A stretch of 64,000 nt of DNA from assembly GCA_012845835.1 (NCBI GenBank), contig JABAKD010000104.1:129155-193154 (forward strand), written 5' to 3'. Both the position numbers and the translations under genes were made by a program. The notes below the pieces were generated by a model. It was given only the letters and a program-made list of their open reading frames with translations, made no database searches and was not told the DNA's origin. This document shows, in pieces, positions 50,437-61,699 of the stretch. Each line of letters opens with the position of its first letter. Position 1 is the first letter of the stretch. Source of the DNA: Undaria pinnatifida. Lineage: Eukaryota; Sar; Phaeophyceae; Laminariales; Alariaceae.

Positions 50437-53400
50437 CTGTGTTGTTTGCACGATTGTGTTGCGAAGTACGATCGGAAAACGAATTGTTAGTGGATGGGCA
50501 CTATGTGGGTCTTGACGCACTGACATTGTATGCAAAGGATGTGGACCTACAGTACGCTCTTATTCGGAATGAAACCTCGTTTTGCGGGCAACGGTGGTGG
50601 GTAAGCTTATCCTGGCACAGTCGACCCCCCCTCTCTGTCTAAGCCGGCCAGTCGCCCTCTGGCTGTTGGTGCGGCCGCGTTTGCGTTCGGATGATATGTA
50701 CAAACGAACAACGGGAACATGCCTTACGTAGCGGATGAAGCGCATGCATTCAAATCTTGCACTGGTCTGTGCTAGTAAACATTACGGTCTCGCTAGGTGA
50801 CTGGCTAAGACAGTACCACGCGGAGGGTTGTCGCGTAGACAGAAATCAAGCTGTCGGAAGGCTCGCTGCGGCATTATTGGATGTTTGCAGAATAGGTTCC
50901 CGAGACGAGAACGCTTTCTGAAAACTGCCAAACACACATGCGCGATATCGTCGGTGTTTCGTTTACTAACCATGATGACTCTTCGACGAATCGGGGATGT
51001 GGGAATCCGGTCTATGTTACTGACTATTACCATTAGATCTGGTGGTCTGAGGACCTATTCAGCTTGGATGTGCTCGACTCTCGCTTGCATCGAACTCGAG
51101 ACAACGAGGTGTGTCAGTCTCGGAAGGAGAGATCCTGGTCTACGTGCGTTGGCCAAGGGCTTCTAGCCAGGAGCAGACGCTCGTATCAATATTTTCATCG
51201 GCAACCCGGCAACCGAACACACACAAACAAGCGTGTGTAGTGTGCCAACCAAACAACACCTTTCGTTCTCCGGCGAGGGTCTGCAGCTGCTGCTGCAGCT
51301 ACATTTTTTTTTTTTGGTGCTGTTCGAACCTCCGGGGGTATCCCATGATATGAGCCACGCTACGATGCATTATTTTTACTACAGCGAAGAACCACTAGAG
51401 TACTGCTGTTTGTTTCGACACACTTGATCTTCGCCTCGTATCATTGTCGCCCCTGGTTATTGCGGTACCCGTGAAGTCTCATTTATTCACGACAGGTCCT
51501 ACAGTAATGGGGAATGTGCAATACAGATATAGACTACAACATGTATACGTGCTCTCTCCCCGTGGCGCTCTTTACCTGGCGGGACGCACCCCCTTGCATG
51601 AAGAGCTTAATATCTCACCCGGAGCATGACTTGGAAGACGTTCGTTCGCGCAACACGACCAAGATTTCTAGGCGCTAGTCCTACAAACAATCAAGGTGCT
51701 GGTAAAAATGATCATACTCGTAACAAAGTTAGTACTAAACGGCGTTTGGCTCAAGAAATGCAACCGCTTCCACCGTGGTATGAGCCTTCACCGACCAATG
51801 CTGCTCTCCATAACATTGGTTCCAATCGTTATTAACGTTGACAAGTGTCAGGGCTTCTCTCGGCTAGCATTGGCTTGACGTCGGCGCTACGTTAGGGTGC
51901 TTTAAGTGTCAACATATTTTTGTTACCTGGGACCCAGGCTACGGTAGGGGGGTCCCCTTTTGGGCCTTTTATTTCAGTGGCTAGGGGTCACTCGCGCGAG
52001 TAACCCTTTTGTTCCTATGCAATCTTACGTTTTCTTTATGTTTTACATTGAGGAAATCAATCCGCAATGCAAAGGTGATCTAAGCTGCGGCAAACCAAGT
52101 TCCTAAACCATCTTCATCCATAGGGTACAGAGCTACTCGTGCGAGTGGCTCAAACACACCAGTGAAAATGGGGGTACCCCCCCTACCATAGCCTTGGTCC
52201 TGGCGTTGTGTCAGTATGTTAGCGAATCGGCGGAAATTAATCTCGTTTATATTGGGTTAATGACGTGAAAGTCTGGGAGAACCCTTACATTTTGTGGTAC
52301 GATGTTTTTTGCACGCATCGATCACGGTGTAATGAGTCGGGGGACCGGTGCATTAGGGGACCGCACCTGGTATTTTAGCTAGGGGACCGATGCATTAGGG
52401 GACCGAACCTTGTACTTTAGCTAGGGACGGTGTAACACCGTGATGTTATGTTACTGCACCAGAACACCGACCTTTTCCAGAAGAACCACAACGAACGGTA
52501 CTACTGAGTTATAACGTCCGTGAGTACATATTGAACACCGTGCTGGTTATGCGATTGATTATCGAACGCCAACACTATGGTAGAACGTTGCGAAGCCGCC
52601 GCCGGGTTAGCTCCTATAAGGTAGCTACTGTAGGTAGTATCGGAGTTTCAAGTTGTTCGAGGTTGTGCGAAGTTTATACCAGGTATGTTTTTGCGTGCGT
52701 CGATGGAAACAGATGGAAAAACTCACATTCTGCCGCCAGTCGTTCCGGCGAACCTTTTGCCATCTTCTCTGCAGTGTTCGATGCATGCCTGCATAGCATA
52801 CAGAAGGACCGAGGGCGAGTATATGTTCGACACGAGCCTTCTTGGTTTGACTTTTCAAACAATGTTCCTCCAATGGACTCGTACATACAATTACATCGGA
52901 TAACAGTACTAAGCACGAGGAGACCGTGGTTCTGGACAACGTTTCCAGCTAATGGGGATCAAATTATCGCCACACCTTGGTGTCGGCATGTGTTAAAGGG
53001 CCGCCAATACTACGCGAAGGCAGGAAGAGGTGACCAGCAGCACCGAAAAGAAATAAAACAGCGCGAAACATCGACACAGGTTCTCATTCGATAAGTCCAC
53101 TTCTTCAGGCGTGATCACGGCTTCCTCCTTCACACACAGGCACGACAACTGATGACTATCCCAGGGCTCAAAATCACCCTCGTCCCTGGTATTGAGTCCA
53201 GTAGCGAGAGAAAGACAAAAAGAAGATGGGACGCAGCCGCTGTATTCACCTCATTTGTCAGTCTGTTTCTGGCTTTGTACGCCAGGTCCATTGTGCGCTC
53301 GCGACGTACGTCCTGGAAGCACCCCAGGTACACCGCACCGGGAATGAGAGATGGAGAAGGGGTATTGGGTACGGCGGACGGAGCCGGGGTACTGGAAGGG

Positions 53401-56400
53401 GGGGGGGTGACACCCGTACTGCTGCCGCATTCATCAAAAGGATCGTAGTTGTCGCCATACGTGCCCCCGGTGTAGTCGTACTACACGACATGTTTGCGGG
53501 CGAGGATGTCGGTGGGATAGCGGGAAAGAGGGTGTGCGAGGCGGGGAGATTTTCTCAGTTTCGAGCCGTGATATTGATTTCGTGTGGAGTGCATCACACG
53601 GCTTGTTCACTAGAGGGGAGCAAAACGAATGAGCAGCAAATAGGAATACTCGACTTTGGTCACCGCCCAAGCTGTTATGTGTACCACAATTGACTCCTGA
53701 TTCGGTCTCGAACACCCATCAGATGCCAAGTGATGCCTACCATAATTGACTTCTGATCTACTATTGCACCGTAGGCCCTCTGATGTCCGCCTAGCGGGCG
53801 CGAGGTGTTTGTCTTGTTATTGCACTGCTGGAACCTCTTTCACATGATCGGCACCCCACCTGCCCTCCTTTGAACCAACGCCGGACATGCACAAACCTAT
53901 ATTATAAGCGTCGCGCTTTGTTTGTCGAACTATGATTGTGAACCCACCGTATCCTCGGTTTCTCCTTCCGGCAGCACGACCTCATTGCCGCAAATCTCCC
54001 CTTGAGGACTCGACATGATCTTGACGCCGTAGGCAGCACAGTCCACCAAGATGTTGTCCGTCACCTGTAATTTTATTTTGGTGTTGAACGGGTTCAGTGA
54101 GAATTTTTACTGGTCAGGTAGTTAATGAATGTCACATGCCGTGCCTTGGCCGAATCGATTCGGGGCCACAACTCTTGTTGATATTGCTGTCGCTGCTATC
54201 GGTTCGTGGAAAGTTCACAGTGATTCTGGTATTGATGCCATACTGTGGCCGCGCTGCTGGTGGTTCTGCTGCGCAGTTCGAAGACATCATATATCCGCAG
54301 CTCCAACAAGCAAAATAAATGCGTAAAAAGTGTAAATATGTCGCGCACAAACACATACATACAAGCAAGGCAACAATCCACTTCAGTCAGAATTTGCAGC
54401 TGAATGGCATTATCGAATGTCCCGCGTGCCTGGAATGTGCAGCTGCTGTGAATGAAACCCACCATATTGTTGATGCCATACTGTCTGCCATCGTCGTCGG
54501 GGTCGGATGTCCCAACGCGCACACCAGCTCCTGCTGCATTTGTGATTGTGTTTCCGGTAATGGTGGTGTCGTCTGCATGGCTGGAGATACCTATCGAATT
54601 CGGTTCACGATACGGAGCGACGAACGAACAGGGTGCAGCATTCGACTCACTTTAGCTAGGTCCGTATCCAAGGTCGAACCCTTTGGTTAGGCTGGCTTGT
54701 GCAATACAATTGCATTGAGCAGGAATGCCAGCCTATCTCTCCGTGGGTTATGCTAGTCTTAGTGGACACTGCTCTTTCAGGATAGGAACATACAACGTAC
54801 GTGTTTCCACGTTATGAGAGCTGTCTAAGACGAAGTCGAGACATCCATCTACTGACCGTGCTCTATCAATAATGAAGGGGTGTTCAGTGGGCACATATAG
54901 TCATGCGAGGGGCCACGATTTCGTGAGAGGCTGGTCGAAATTTCGTCTGTTCAGAAATACGACGTACGTACTACAACAGCTGTTGTCACTAACTGGGCGC
55001 CAGTCTAACCCATGCCCCTCGAGTCACACCCCGTGCGCACGCCTATCAACACACGTATTTGTGACCACAACCGTGGCTCCTAAGATTGAGAGATGTTAGT
55101 CTTCACCACCCTGATGCTGCAGATACTGCGCAGTATCGCGGGCACATGTTGTATTCTGCATGCCACGGTTTCGTTGTGTATATGAAGGTGGACTTTAACG
55201 AAAGTGCATGTGAAGACGCCGCGCCAGAGCCCCATCCTGCGAGAGCGCTGAAAGCGTGGTTACCCTTACACTGCAGCCTCCCGAGCTGCAACAAAATGCA
55301 ACAATCAAAACATCAACCAGTTTCTGGAACTTCAAACAAGTTTAGCTTACGTGTCCGTGAAATCAACTACCCCAGAGCTCAAAGGCGCCTTTCTAGCGTG
55401 TGGACACCCGCTACATATCCTCGGCGGCGCAATAAAGACGGGCATGTATCGACAATCCAAACAGCGATAGGCAGCGAGCATACCTCCTGCGTTTTCATCG
55501 TGTTGCATGGAGATGTTGTTGTTCTCGATGACTGTGTCCAGGCAACCTTCTTTCACGTCTACGCCTTCGTTTCCCTGGTCAACGCATTTGTTAGTATATA
55601 ATGCAGCATATACGCCGATAAGTGAGATGGGCGGCACAGATGAGGGGGGATGGTTAGAGCAGATTTGTCTCACCGCACCGGGGCAACACGCACATCGAAT
55701 CATTGAAGCCCAACAAAATTAACGAGCATCCACTGGACATCAACGCGTGCTTTTGCCCGCGTATGATCTACAGTTGCACATTCACTGTGTCCTTGCCTCA
55801 AATATTGCAACCCAATGTCGAGAGTCAAAACTCTCACGGACGCAAGAGCGACACTATCCGAGGCTGATTATTAGCGGTGTCTTTGCCGTCGATATTAATG
55901 TTAGATTGCCACGTCTGGTGTACGACCGCGCATACACCGGCAAGGAAAGCCAATTTAGTTCTACATGCAGGGGCGTCGCGAATCGTTCGCACATTAGTCT
56001 CGATTTCGTTGTTGCTGACCACGTTCCCGCGGCAGATGTCCTCGCCACGCGAGTAGTTCTTTTCGTCGGCCCATTGGGCGCGTGCCGTTCCAATGTCTGA
56101 GGGAATGGGAAAGCGGCAAGACGAGGGCAAGGCAGGGCAATGGCTGAGATTACGTTGACCACGTGCTGTGCACACATGTGGGACGGCAAAAACGTTTCTC
56201 CACCATAGAAACGGGTTTTACGTAGTCTTAAGGAAGGAGCCGTGTACTGAAGCCACATATATACACATGCTCTGCTACAACCAGAGTATACTAAATCGAA
56301 CACGCGGAGATGCTGGTTTCCGGCAGGAGGCGCGGTAGTCGTGAAACTAGTTTTTTGTCAAATTGGGACCACCTCCCCGCTTGGAGCACAAAGTACGCAC

Positions 56401-59400
56401 ATGTACGTTAGGGGGTACGTTGAACGCTCGACTTTGGTTTTCACCGGTAGACTCCTATTCCGTGGTTGTGGCTCACGCGTCGGTAGCGGTCGAAGCCATT
56501 ATCTCGCTACGGATTCAAGTACAATCGTCAACCGTCACGAAAGCATCGTCTTCATAGCATCCATGTACACGCAACCCAAGAGTTAGTGTAAATTCAGCAG
56601 TTTTTGAGGGCTTGTTGCAGGAGGTTCTCCTCAGATGTACGTTTCGCTCATTTCCCTGCCTCTTGTATCGATATTGCCCCTACTAAACTGCTACTGTATG
56701 CCCCTTATAGCTGTCTCACTCACATATTCCCTCCCCGTTCTTGCCCGCGTCGTCGTCCGCATATTGGTAGTCGAACAGACCGCAGTCACGGATTGTATTA
56801 CCGTCAATAACCGCGTTTGTAGTGAAGTCTAGAGGCGAATAATGTACCACAGAGAAGGTGCGCGCAACGCGTAGGGCGGGGTTGGATACAATTGTTACTT
56901 ATAGATGATACCATTCGTACACCGGGATTCCTCGTGCGGTCAGCTATCAAGTCTTGTCGAAGAGGCAAATACAAAAAATAGAGAAACTGGCATTTCGGTC
57001 GTTAGCGCCGTGTTAGGTTGTGATTTATTATCGTTGAGAACCGATAGAAGCACGCGCAGGGGTTCGTCGGTCAGGCGGGGGCGGGATGAGAATCGAAGGC
57101 AGGGAGACGATTTCGCCCTGCGCAGGGTATCTATCGCATTGGTTAGCCGTCGACGTCGGGCACATTCACTGCTACATCGTCTTAGAAGCCGTGTTCCCCG
57201 TTTGAAACTGCTTGTGTCGACTACACAGCAGTAGCTGACCTAGCGATTCTCGCATTGACTACAACGCTGCCCTCGATTTCTAAGCCTCGCGGGTGCGAGA
57301 GCCTTCAGAACCGTGCCCGTGGTTCCTGAGAAATTATACTACAATGGGAAGTACAGCAGTAGTTTGGAATCGCATTAGCAGTTCAGACTCACGGCGGAGA
57401 CGAAGGCATTCAGCTCCGGCGTTCTGAAGTACCATCCCGGTGACGATCAACCCGTCCAGGGCGGACATGTAGCCTCCACTCCGCTCCGTCTCGTCACGCG
57501 ACGCTGAGGTTGTTACGAAATAACAGAAATTGTTACGCTTAAGGTGATTTTTTTCTTGGGATATCGTTAAGTTACTGCAGCAGCATAGTCTATACCTAGG
57601 GATACGGTTGTCGTTGGCATTGTTTGTACGTGACCGTGCTTGATGCCAAGAGAATGTCTTGCTATCTTGTACCTTCTCCACCAACCACAAGAGGTTGACC
57701 AACAGCGGGCTCTCTTACATAAATCAACGATCCCGTTCTAAGGGCCGTAGGGGAGACGTCGAAATAAACCTACATGCGTATCGCCTCCCTGCTTGCGAGA
57801 GTACGCGCCGTAGATACATACCGTGGTAGTTGGTGGGGGATAGTTGACACGTCGAGATGTTGGCGTTGGTGGCTTGTTAGGCTACACACCTACTTCGTAC
57901 TTGACCGCCTGTCTGTTGTTTCATACCCCTGGTGAGCAAGTTTCCGTGCAACGAAAACGTACAGTATCGATTGGTCATGCCTACCGTTCAGCAACCATTC
58001 TTTCGACCGTGCGCACCCCACCCAGCAAGCAAGCAAACCATTCCTCGAAATGTCTTTCCCGAATAAAAGCACTCACCACCGACATGGAGGAGGCTGTCCC
58101 TGTAAGCATCTGAGGCGTTGTCTTCATCAACATCCCCAATTAAATCGTCGTCCCAAACCTGTCCGTCTATTGTAAAGTCCTGCAAAAGCGGGATGAAATA
58201 CACACGAACGAGTAGAGGCGGGAAGAAGGGTCGATTCGTTGTGCTTCGACAATCCAAGAGCTCCAAAGTTCGTCCAGCCTTTGACGATAAACTTTTCGCA
58301 TCTTCCCCTTATACGGTGTATGCGCCGCACCTTCGGATACCGTCGTGGACTGTGTTTACGTGTTTGAAGGCTCTTTTGCGGTCACATTCCGTAAGGTAAA
58401 CACACTACTTAACGGTCGCCAGCCACGTCAAGCATCAGATGACCGGCTAGGTGATGTGGGGTCTCTACATCGTTGGCGTTGATAGAGCCCACACTGTGCG
58501 GTACCAGCTTTCAAACCCTATGTGCTTGGTTGAACTCTCGACGATTTCGAGTTTGCGTTGACCGCAAAGCAGCCCTCGTCTAAATGTGCAAATAGTTGTT
58601 GTCGGCAACACTCACCCAGCCGTATGTGTGAAGAAGACGAGGGAAAATACGCTTGCTACGATAGAGGCAAAGTGGTTTTTCCGTCTGAAACATTTTCTCA
58701 ATGACGGGGCTCCTTAATCCAAAATGGTCGGGAATACGCCATTTTCTTTCTTGATTACCCCTAGGCCAGGTGGTGATTTTTCATTCGGTCGCATTTGGTG
58801 GTGATTTTTCATTCGGTCGCATTTATACTCCTTCTCCAAATCCTTTTTCGGGTGAAGAAGATCATATCTTAAGCCCCAAAAGTCAGGAGCCTCTATCGTA
58901 GCTCGCGTCAAAAGGGCAAACGGGCACGACGAGGCATTCTCAACAGAACAGCAACGAAAAACGAATGTCTAGCCAACGTCTACGCGGAGAGATACAATTC
59001 GAACCTGAAGAGTGTAGTAGTCGTGCTTGATCTCGAACAGCCTAGAGCCGTCTCCCGAACCACGTACAATCACGTTGTCCGTTCCTCCGACCCCTCTGAT
59101 GGTAATCCTTGCGTCTGCGGTGCCGTCCACCTATGGAAAGCAAACAAGCGCGTTAAACATTTTGGGCTATGAGTGGCTTTTTTTGCTTTTCCCGTGCGAT
59201 TATGATTGAACGATTGATTGCCATGGGTTAGCCAGTGGTCACCAAGACTTGTGGGCCGAGGGGTCTGGAAACAAAGACCGCTTCGAATAGCCGCATTGAC
59301 CAAAAAAATGGCGTTGAAGCTGAATGCACTCCGATAAGAGACTCCCCGTTTAATGTGTACACGTGGCTCGGTATAACTAGATACGGCGTGTCGCTGTGAA

Positions 59401-60490
59401 TTGTCTGTGTTTCAGGTGGGGGGAGTAACAGGAGAATGGACGAACAGGGGTGCGGTCAAGCACTGCCGTCCCTCTGGATTGTGGACGTTGTTCGACGCAG
59501 CATGCACCGCATGGCTGTGGTCTAAACATCAACAGTAAACTATCACTTTTTAGCGACACAACTGCTGCCCGTCGAACCGCAACTTCGTCATGAAATTGGC
59601 TTGTCGAACAGCAACAGTAACAGAACTATTCGAGTGATAATACATATGTAAAGTATCCAACATAGATACGACGCACGCGATACACGATGAAGCCTATGAA
59701 ATATGTTACCCCAGAGCATCGCTTTGATAAGGGCTTCGGCATAGATGCGTCTACCTTTAACACGATCTCTATGGGTGTCGCAGTTTCATCAAATACACTG
59801 CTATTACGAGGCCACCGTATTTTAGGAGACACGGCCGGAAGCTGGTTTCAAAACCGGTGATTTCGTTAAAGAAACGTTTAAGGGGCTACCGTAGAACGAC
59901 TGTGAACTACCATTTGATGAATGCATGGACCTATCGCGTGCGGCACTTACTTAGTATCGTCGAGCAAGACGCGATTCAAAAAGGCTAAATTAACGTACGT
60001 TGAGCCAACCTCATACTTACAACATATTGCATGCATGTATAACTTTAAGGCACGTGCCGTCCGCGGGGGATGCGCGAATCACCCATGCGGTCCATGAAGC
60101 ATGACCATGAAAGTGGGAACGGTCGGAGCTGCCGTTCGATCGGACAAAATTGCAAGGGAGCATTACCCGCGTCGTTTTCACTCTTTTGGGGCCCAGATAG
60201 AGCACCATCACGACCTTGCAATTCCAAGTACGGCATCAACCCGTGGGTTGTTAGGAGCGCCCAGCGGTGCAACGGAGGGAGCTCTGCGAACGAGTGAGTG
60301 CCTTCGTTCAGCAATCTGCTCAACCACGGGTCTGGGGGATTGGACCTCCAATTTTGCGAACGCAGCAATCAGACAAAAACAGATCCTGCTAATAGTACCA
60401 GCTCCCACTGACCATGGTGACGAGATCTCCAGAGTAGGTGCCGCTCTCAAGGTAGATCGTGTCCCCGGCTTCGATTCTGTTGAGGACACT
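50304..60490 (-). CDS. Copy B: beta-helix + WSC domain protein paralogue, 12 exons in window, 5' partial
   Basis: Tandem paralogue of the 9-36 kb gene, same strand. Exons 5' to 3': 60490-60413, 59130-59005, 58179-58077, 57503-57393, 56828-56724, 56096-55993, 55574-55484, 54590-54463, 54064-53948, 53480-53250, 52788-52727, 50436-50304. They give 462 residues ending in TAA after TSWEIV, the same ending as copy A. Lengths match copy A exactly except the ninth-exon equivalent (+3 nt) and the linker/WSC exon (+18 nt), both in frame. No signal-peptide exon was found up to 64000; because flank homology continues past 63 kb, it is probably outside the window. Introns are 0.4-1.3 kb except the last (2.3 kb). 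Frame retention at every exon argues for a working gene. Confidence 0.8.
51930..52206. mobile_element. MITE-like element with inverted ends and CTCGCGCGAG palindromes
   Basis: Left end GACCCAGGCTACGGTAGG and right end mirror image CCTACCATAGCCTTGGTCC; inside, GTCACTCGCGCGAGTAAC and its partner ACTCGTGCGAGT form nested inverted repeats. Related sequence at 60.75-61.03 kb and 63.76-63.80 kb. About 275 bp, no ORF. In the last intron of copy B. Confidence 0.65.
52337..52432. repeat. Short tandem repeat, GGGGACCGRTGCATTA units
   Basis: GGGGACCGGTGCATTAGGGG and a TTTTAGCTAGGGACC-type half repeat twice over about 95 nt; in the copy B last intron. Confidence 0.7.
52727..52788 (-). CDS. Copy B exon 12 equivalent: WSC middle
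   Basis: 62 nt, acceptor atgcag, donor gtgagt. ACIEHCREDGKRFAGTTGGR. Confidence 0.88.
53250..53480 (-). CDS. Copy B exon 11 equivalent: linker and WSC start
   Basis: 231 nt, acceptor gtgtag, donor gtgaat. YDYTGGTYGDNYDPFDECG, then a linker six residues longer than in copy A (VTPPPSSTPAPSAVPNTPSP), then VYLGCFQDVRRERTMDL identical to copy A. Confidence 0.9.
53948..54064 (-). CDS. Copy B exon 10 equivalent
   Basis: 117 nt, acceptor ttacag, donor gtgggt. VTDNILVDCAAYGVKIMSS then PQGEICGNEVVLPEGETEDT. Read-through of the donor would stop after TVGSQS. Confidence 0.9.
54463..54590 (-). CDS. Copy B exon 9 equivalent
   Basis: 128 nt (one codon longer than in copy A), acceptor gatag, donor gtgggt. 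ISSHADDTTITGNTITNAAG then AGVRVGTSDPDDDGRQYGIN. The Asp-rich loop closely follows the pattern seen in bacterial members of the family. Confidence 0.92.
55484..55574 (-). CDS. Copy B exon 8 equivalent
   Basis: 91 nt, acceptor gaccag, donor gtatgc. GNEGVDVKEGCLDTVIENNN; gains a cysteine where copy A has serine. Confidence 0.92.
55993..56096 (-). CDS. Copy B exon 7 equivalent
   Basis: 104 nt, acceptor ccctcag, donor gtgcga. IGTARAQWADEKNYSRGED then ICRGNVVSNNEIETN. Confidence 0.9.
56724..56828 (-). CDS. Copy B exon 6 equivalent
   Basis: 105 nt, acceptor cctctag, donor gtgagt. VIDGNTIRDCGLFDYQYADD then DAGKNGEGI; joins in frame to Y-I-G-T of the next exon. Confidence 0.9.
57393..57503 (-). CDS. 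Copy B exon 5 equivalent
   Basis: 111 nt, acceptor cctcag, donor gtgagt. Encodes the same YMSALDGLIVTGMVLQNAGA run as copy A, with one A-to-S change near the start; lies in a near-identical tract of about 0.4 kb shared with copy A. Confidence 0.9.
58077..58179 (-). CDS. Copy B exon 4 equivalent
   Basis: 103 nt, acceptor ttgcag? (read as tttgcag), donor gtgagt. DFTIDGQVWDDDLIGDVDED then NASDAYRDSLLHVG. Keeps the NAS sequon and acidic run. Confidence 0.87.
59005..59130 (-). CDS. Copy B exon 3 equivalent
   Basis: 126 nt, acceptor ccatag, donor gttcga. DARITIRGVGGTDNVIVRGS then GDGSRLFEIKHDYYTLQ; the KKS of copy A is DGS here. Confidence 0.85.
59805..59905. repeat. Three-copy dispersed repeat, copy 3
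   Basis: GGAAGCTGGTTTCAAAACCG, AAGGGGCTACCGTAGAACGA. In the first intron shown of copy B. Confidence 0.65.
60413..60490 (-). CDS. Copy B exon 2 equivalent
   Basis: 78 nt, acceptor tccacag, donor gtcagt. NRIEAGDTIYLESGTYSGDL: first beta-helix turn. Phase 0 start implies an upstream exon like copy A's signal-peptide exon, not seen in the window. Confidence 0.85.
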
Positions 60491-60749
60491 CTGTGGACGG
60501 GGTGGCAGGCAAGTAGTGACAGGCGTATTAAAAGAGGCGTGGTTACGTCAGCGTGTAGTAGGCAAAATATGCAATCATGCACACTTCTGTATGTTTTTCA
60601 ATTGCGACCATTTCCAGCAAAAAAAAGGAGGCGATCATCGAAGTTTTGCCTTCGCAGAAGGATCGCAATTTCGCATGAAGCCACAGGGGGTTACACTCTC
60701 AGCTACCTTGGAGACAGGCCGTGGCCATTGGGTAAAGCTTCCTCCACCC

Positions 60750-61030
60750 CGTCAAGACCAAGGCCACTTCAAGACCAAGGCTACGGTAGGAGAATACCCC
60801 CTTTTTTCACTAAGAAGGGGTTTGAGCTATCATACCATCTTATTATACTCGCACGAGTGACTCTGTACTTCACTGACAAAACGAGTTTACACCATAGACT
60901 ATGCTTGGCGCAGCGCGACTAACCTTTGCATTGCGGATTCATGTCGCTAGGTTAAAATAGCACCAAAGAGCTTAAGACCGCAAAGGAACAGGGGGTATGT
61001 CACTCGCGCGAGTGACTCCGGGCCACTACT
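60750..61030. mobile_element. Second copy of the CTACGGTAGG MITE-like element
   Basis: GACCAAGGCTACGGTAGG start, CTCGCACGAGTGAC, and the perfect 18-nt palindrome GTCACTCGCGCGAGTGAC at about 61001-61018. The right inverted end is not clear. Confidence 0.55.
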
Positions 61031-61567
61031 GTAAAACATGGCCCAAAAACAAACAACCCCCTTATACCGGAGCAGCATCGGCCTGAAACGTTGCCACTGC
61101 TGAATAATTTGGACGCATACTACGACAGAGGCAGCCCTTTTTCGCAATGACGTTTGGCGCCTTACCACAAAATATCTTCGGAATGTCGTCCTTGTTTTTC
61201 TATTAGAATGCTGTATACCTAGGCTGTGGGTTTGTTTGGCCATCGAGTTGCATCTTTAGTTTGCGTGTACAAGAGATGCACCGTTTGTTTGCTGGTAATA
61301 TGTTTACATGGGTGAAGTATAGAGCTCTTTAAGAAAAGAGTCTCAGAAACGTGTGGTGCCCCTCTTTCGTACGTAGGTCTAGCATGGTGCTTTCATACCA
61401 AGCTTATGTGCAACCCGCACGCACTCGCATTTCAGCGTCACTAGGCGTGGCAAGCGCCTATCGTACGACCTGAGGTGTATCAAATACAACCGTACAGGCA
61501 TTTAATAGCAGTGCTTTGCAGAACGGATTGGCCGCATGAAAACATAGTTGTCTAGTCTATAGAGCAA

Positions 61568-61680
61568 GTTTAAACATACTCCAGCGGTGAGATCGAATAT
61601 TTCGTTGAAGTTCATCTTTGCACGCTGTGTGCGATACTGCTTGTACACCGATCACGTGTATTACCGGGTGTGTATGGAAC
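61568..61680 (+). mobile_element. TIR/G-rich element terminal fragment
   Basis: AACATACTCCAGCGGTGAGA through the ATCACGTGTATTACCGGGTG portion of the terminal repeat. Confidence 0.6.
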
Positions 61681-61699
61681 CATATTCGTATCATGCAAA

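Noticed and set aside
60101-60922. 273-aa plus-strand open frame
   Set aside because: Overlaps antisense to the first beta-helix exon of copy B and then runs into a MITE-like repeat; no domain, and the matching copy A region does not keep the frame.
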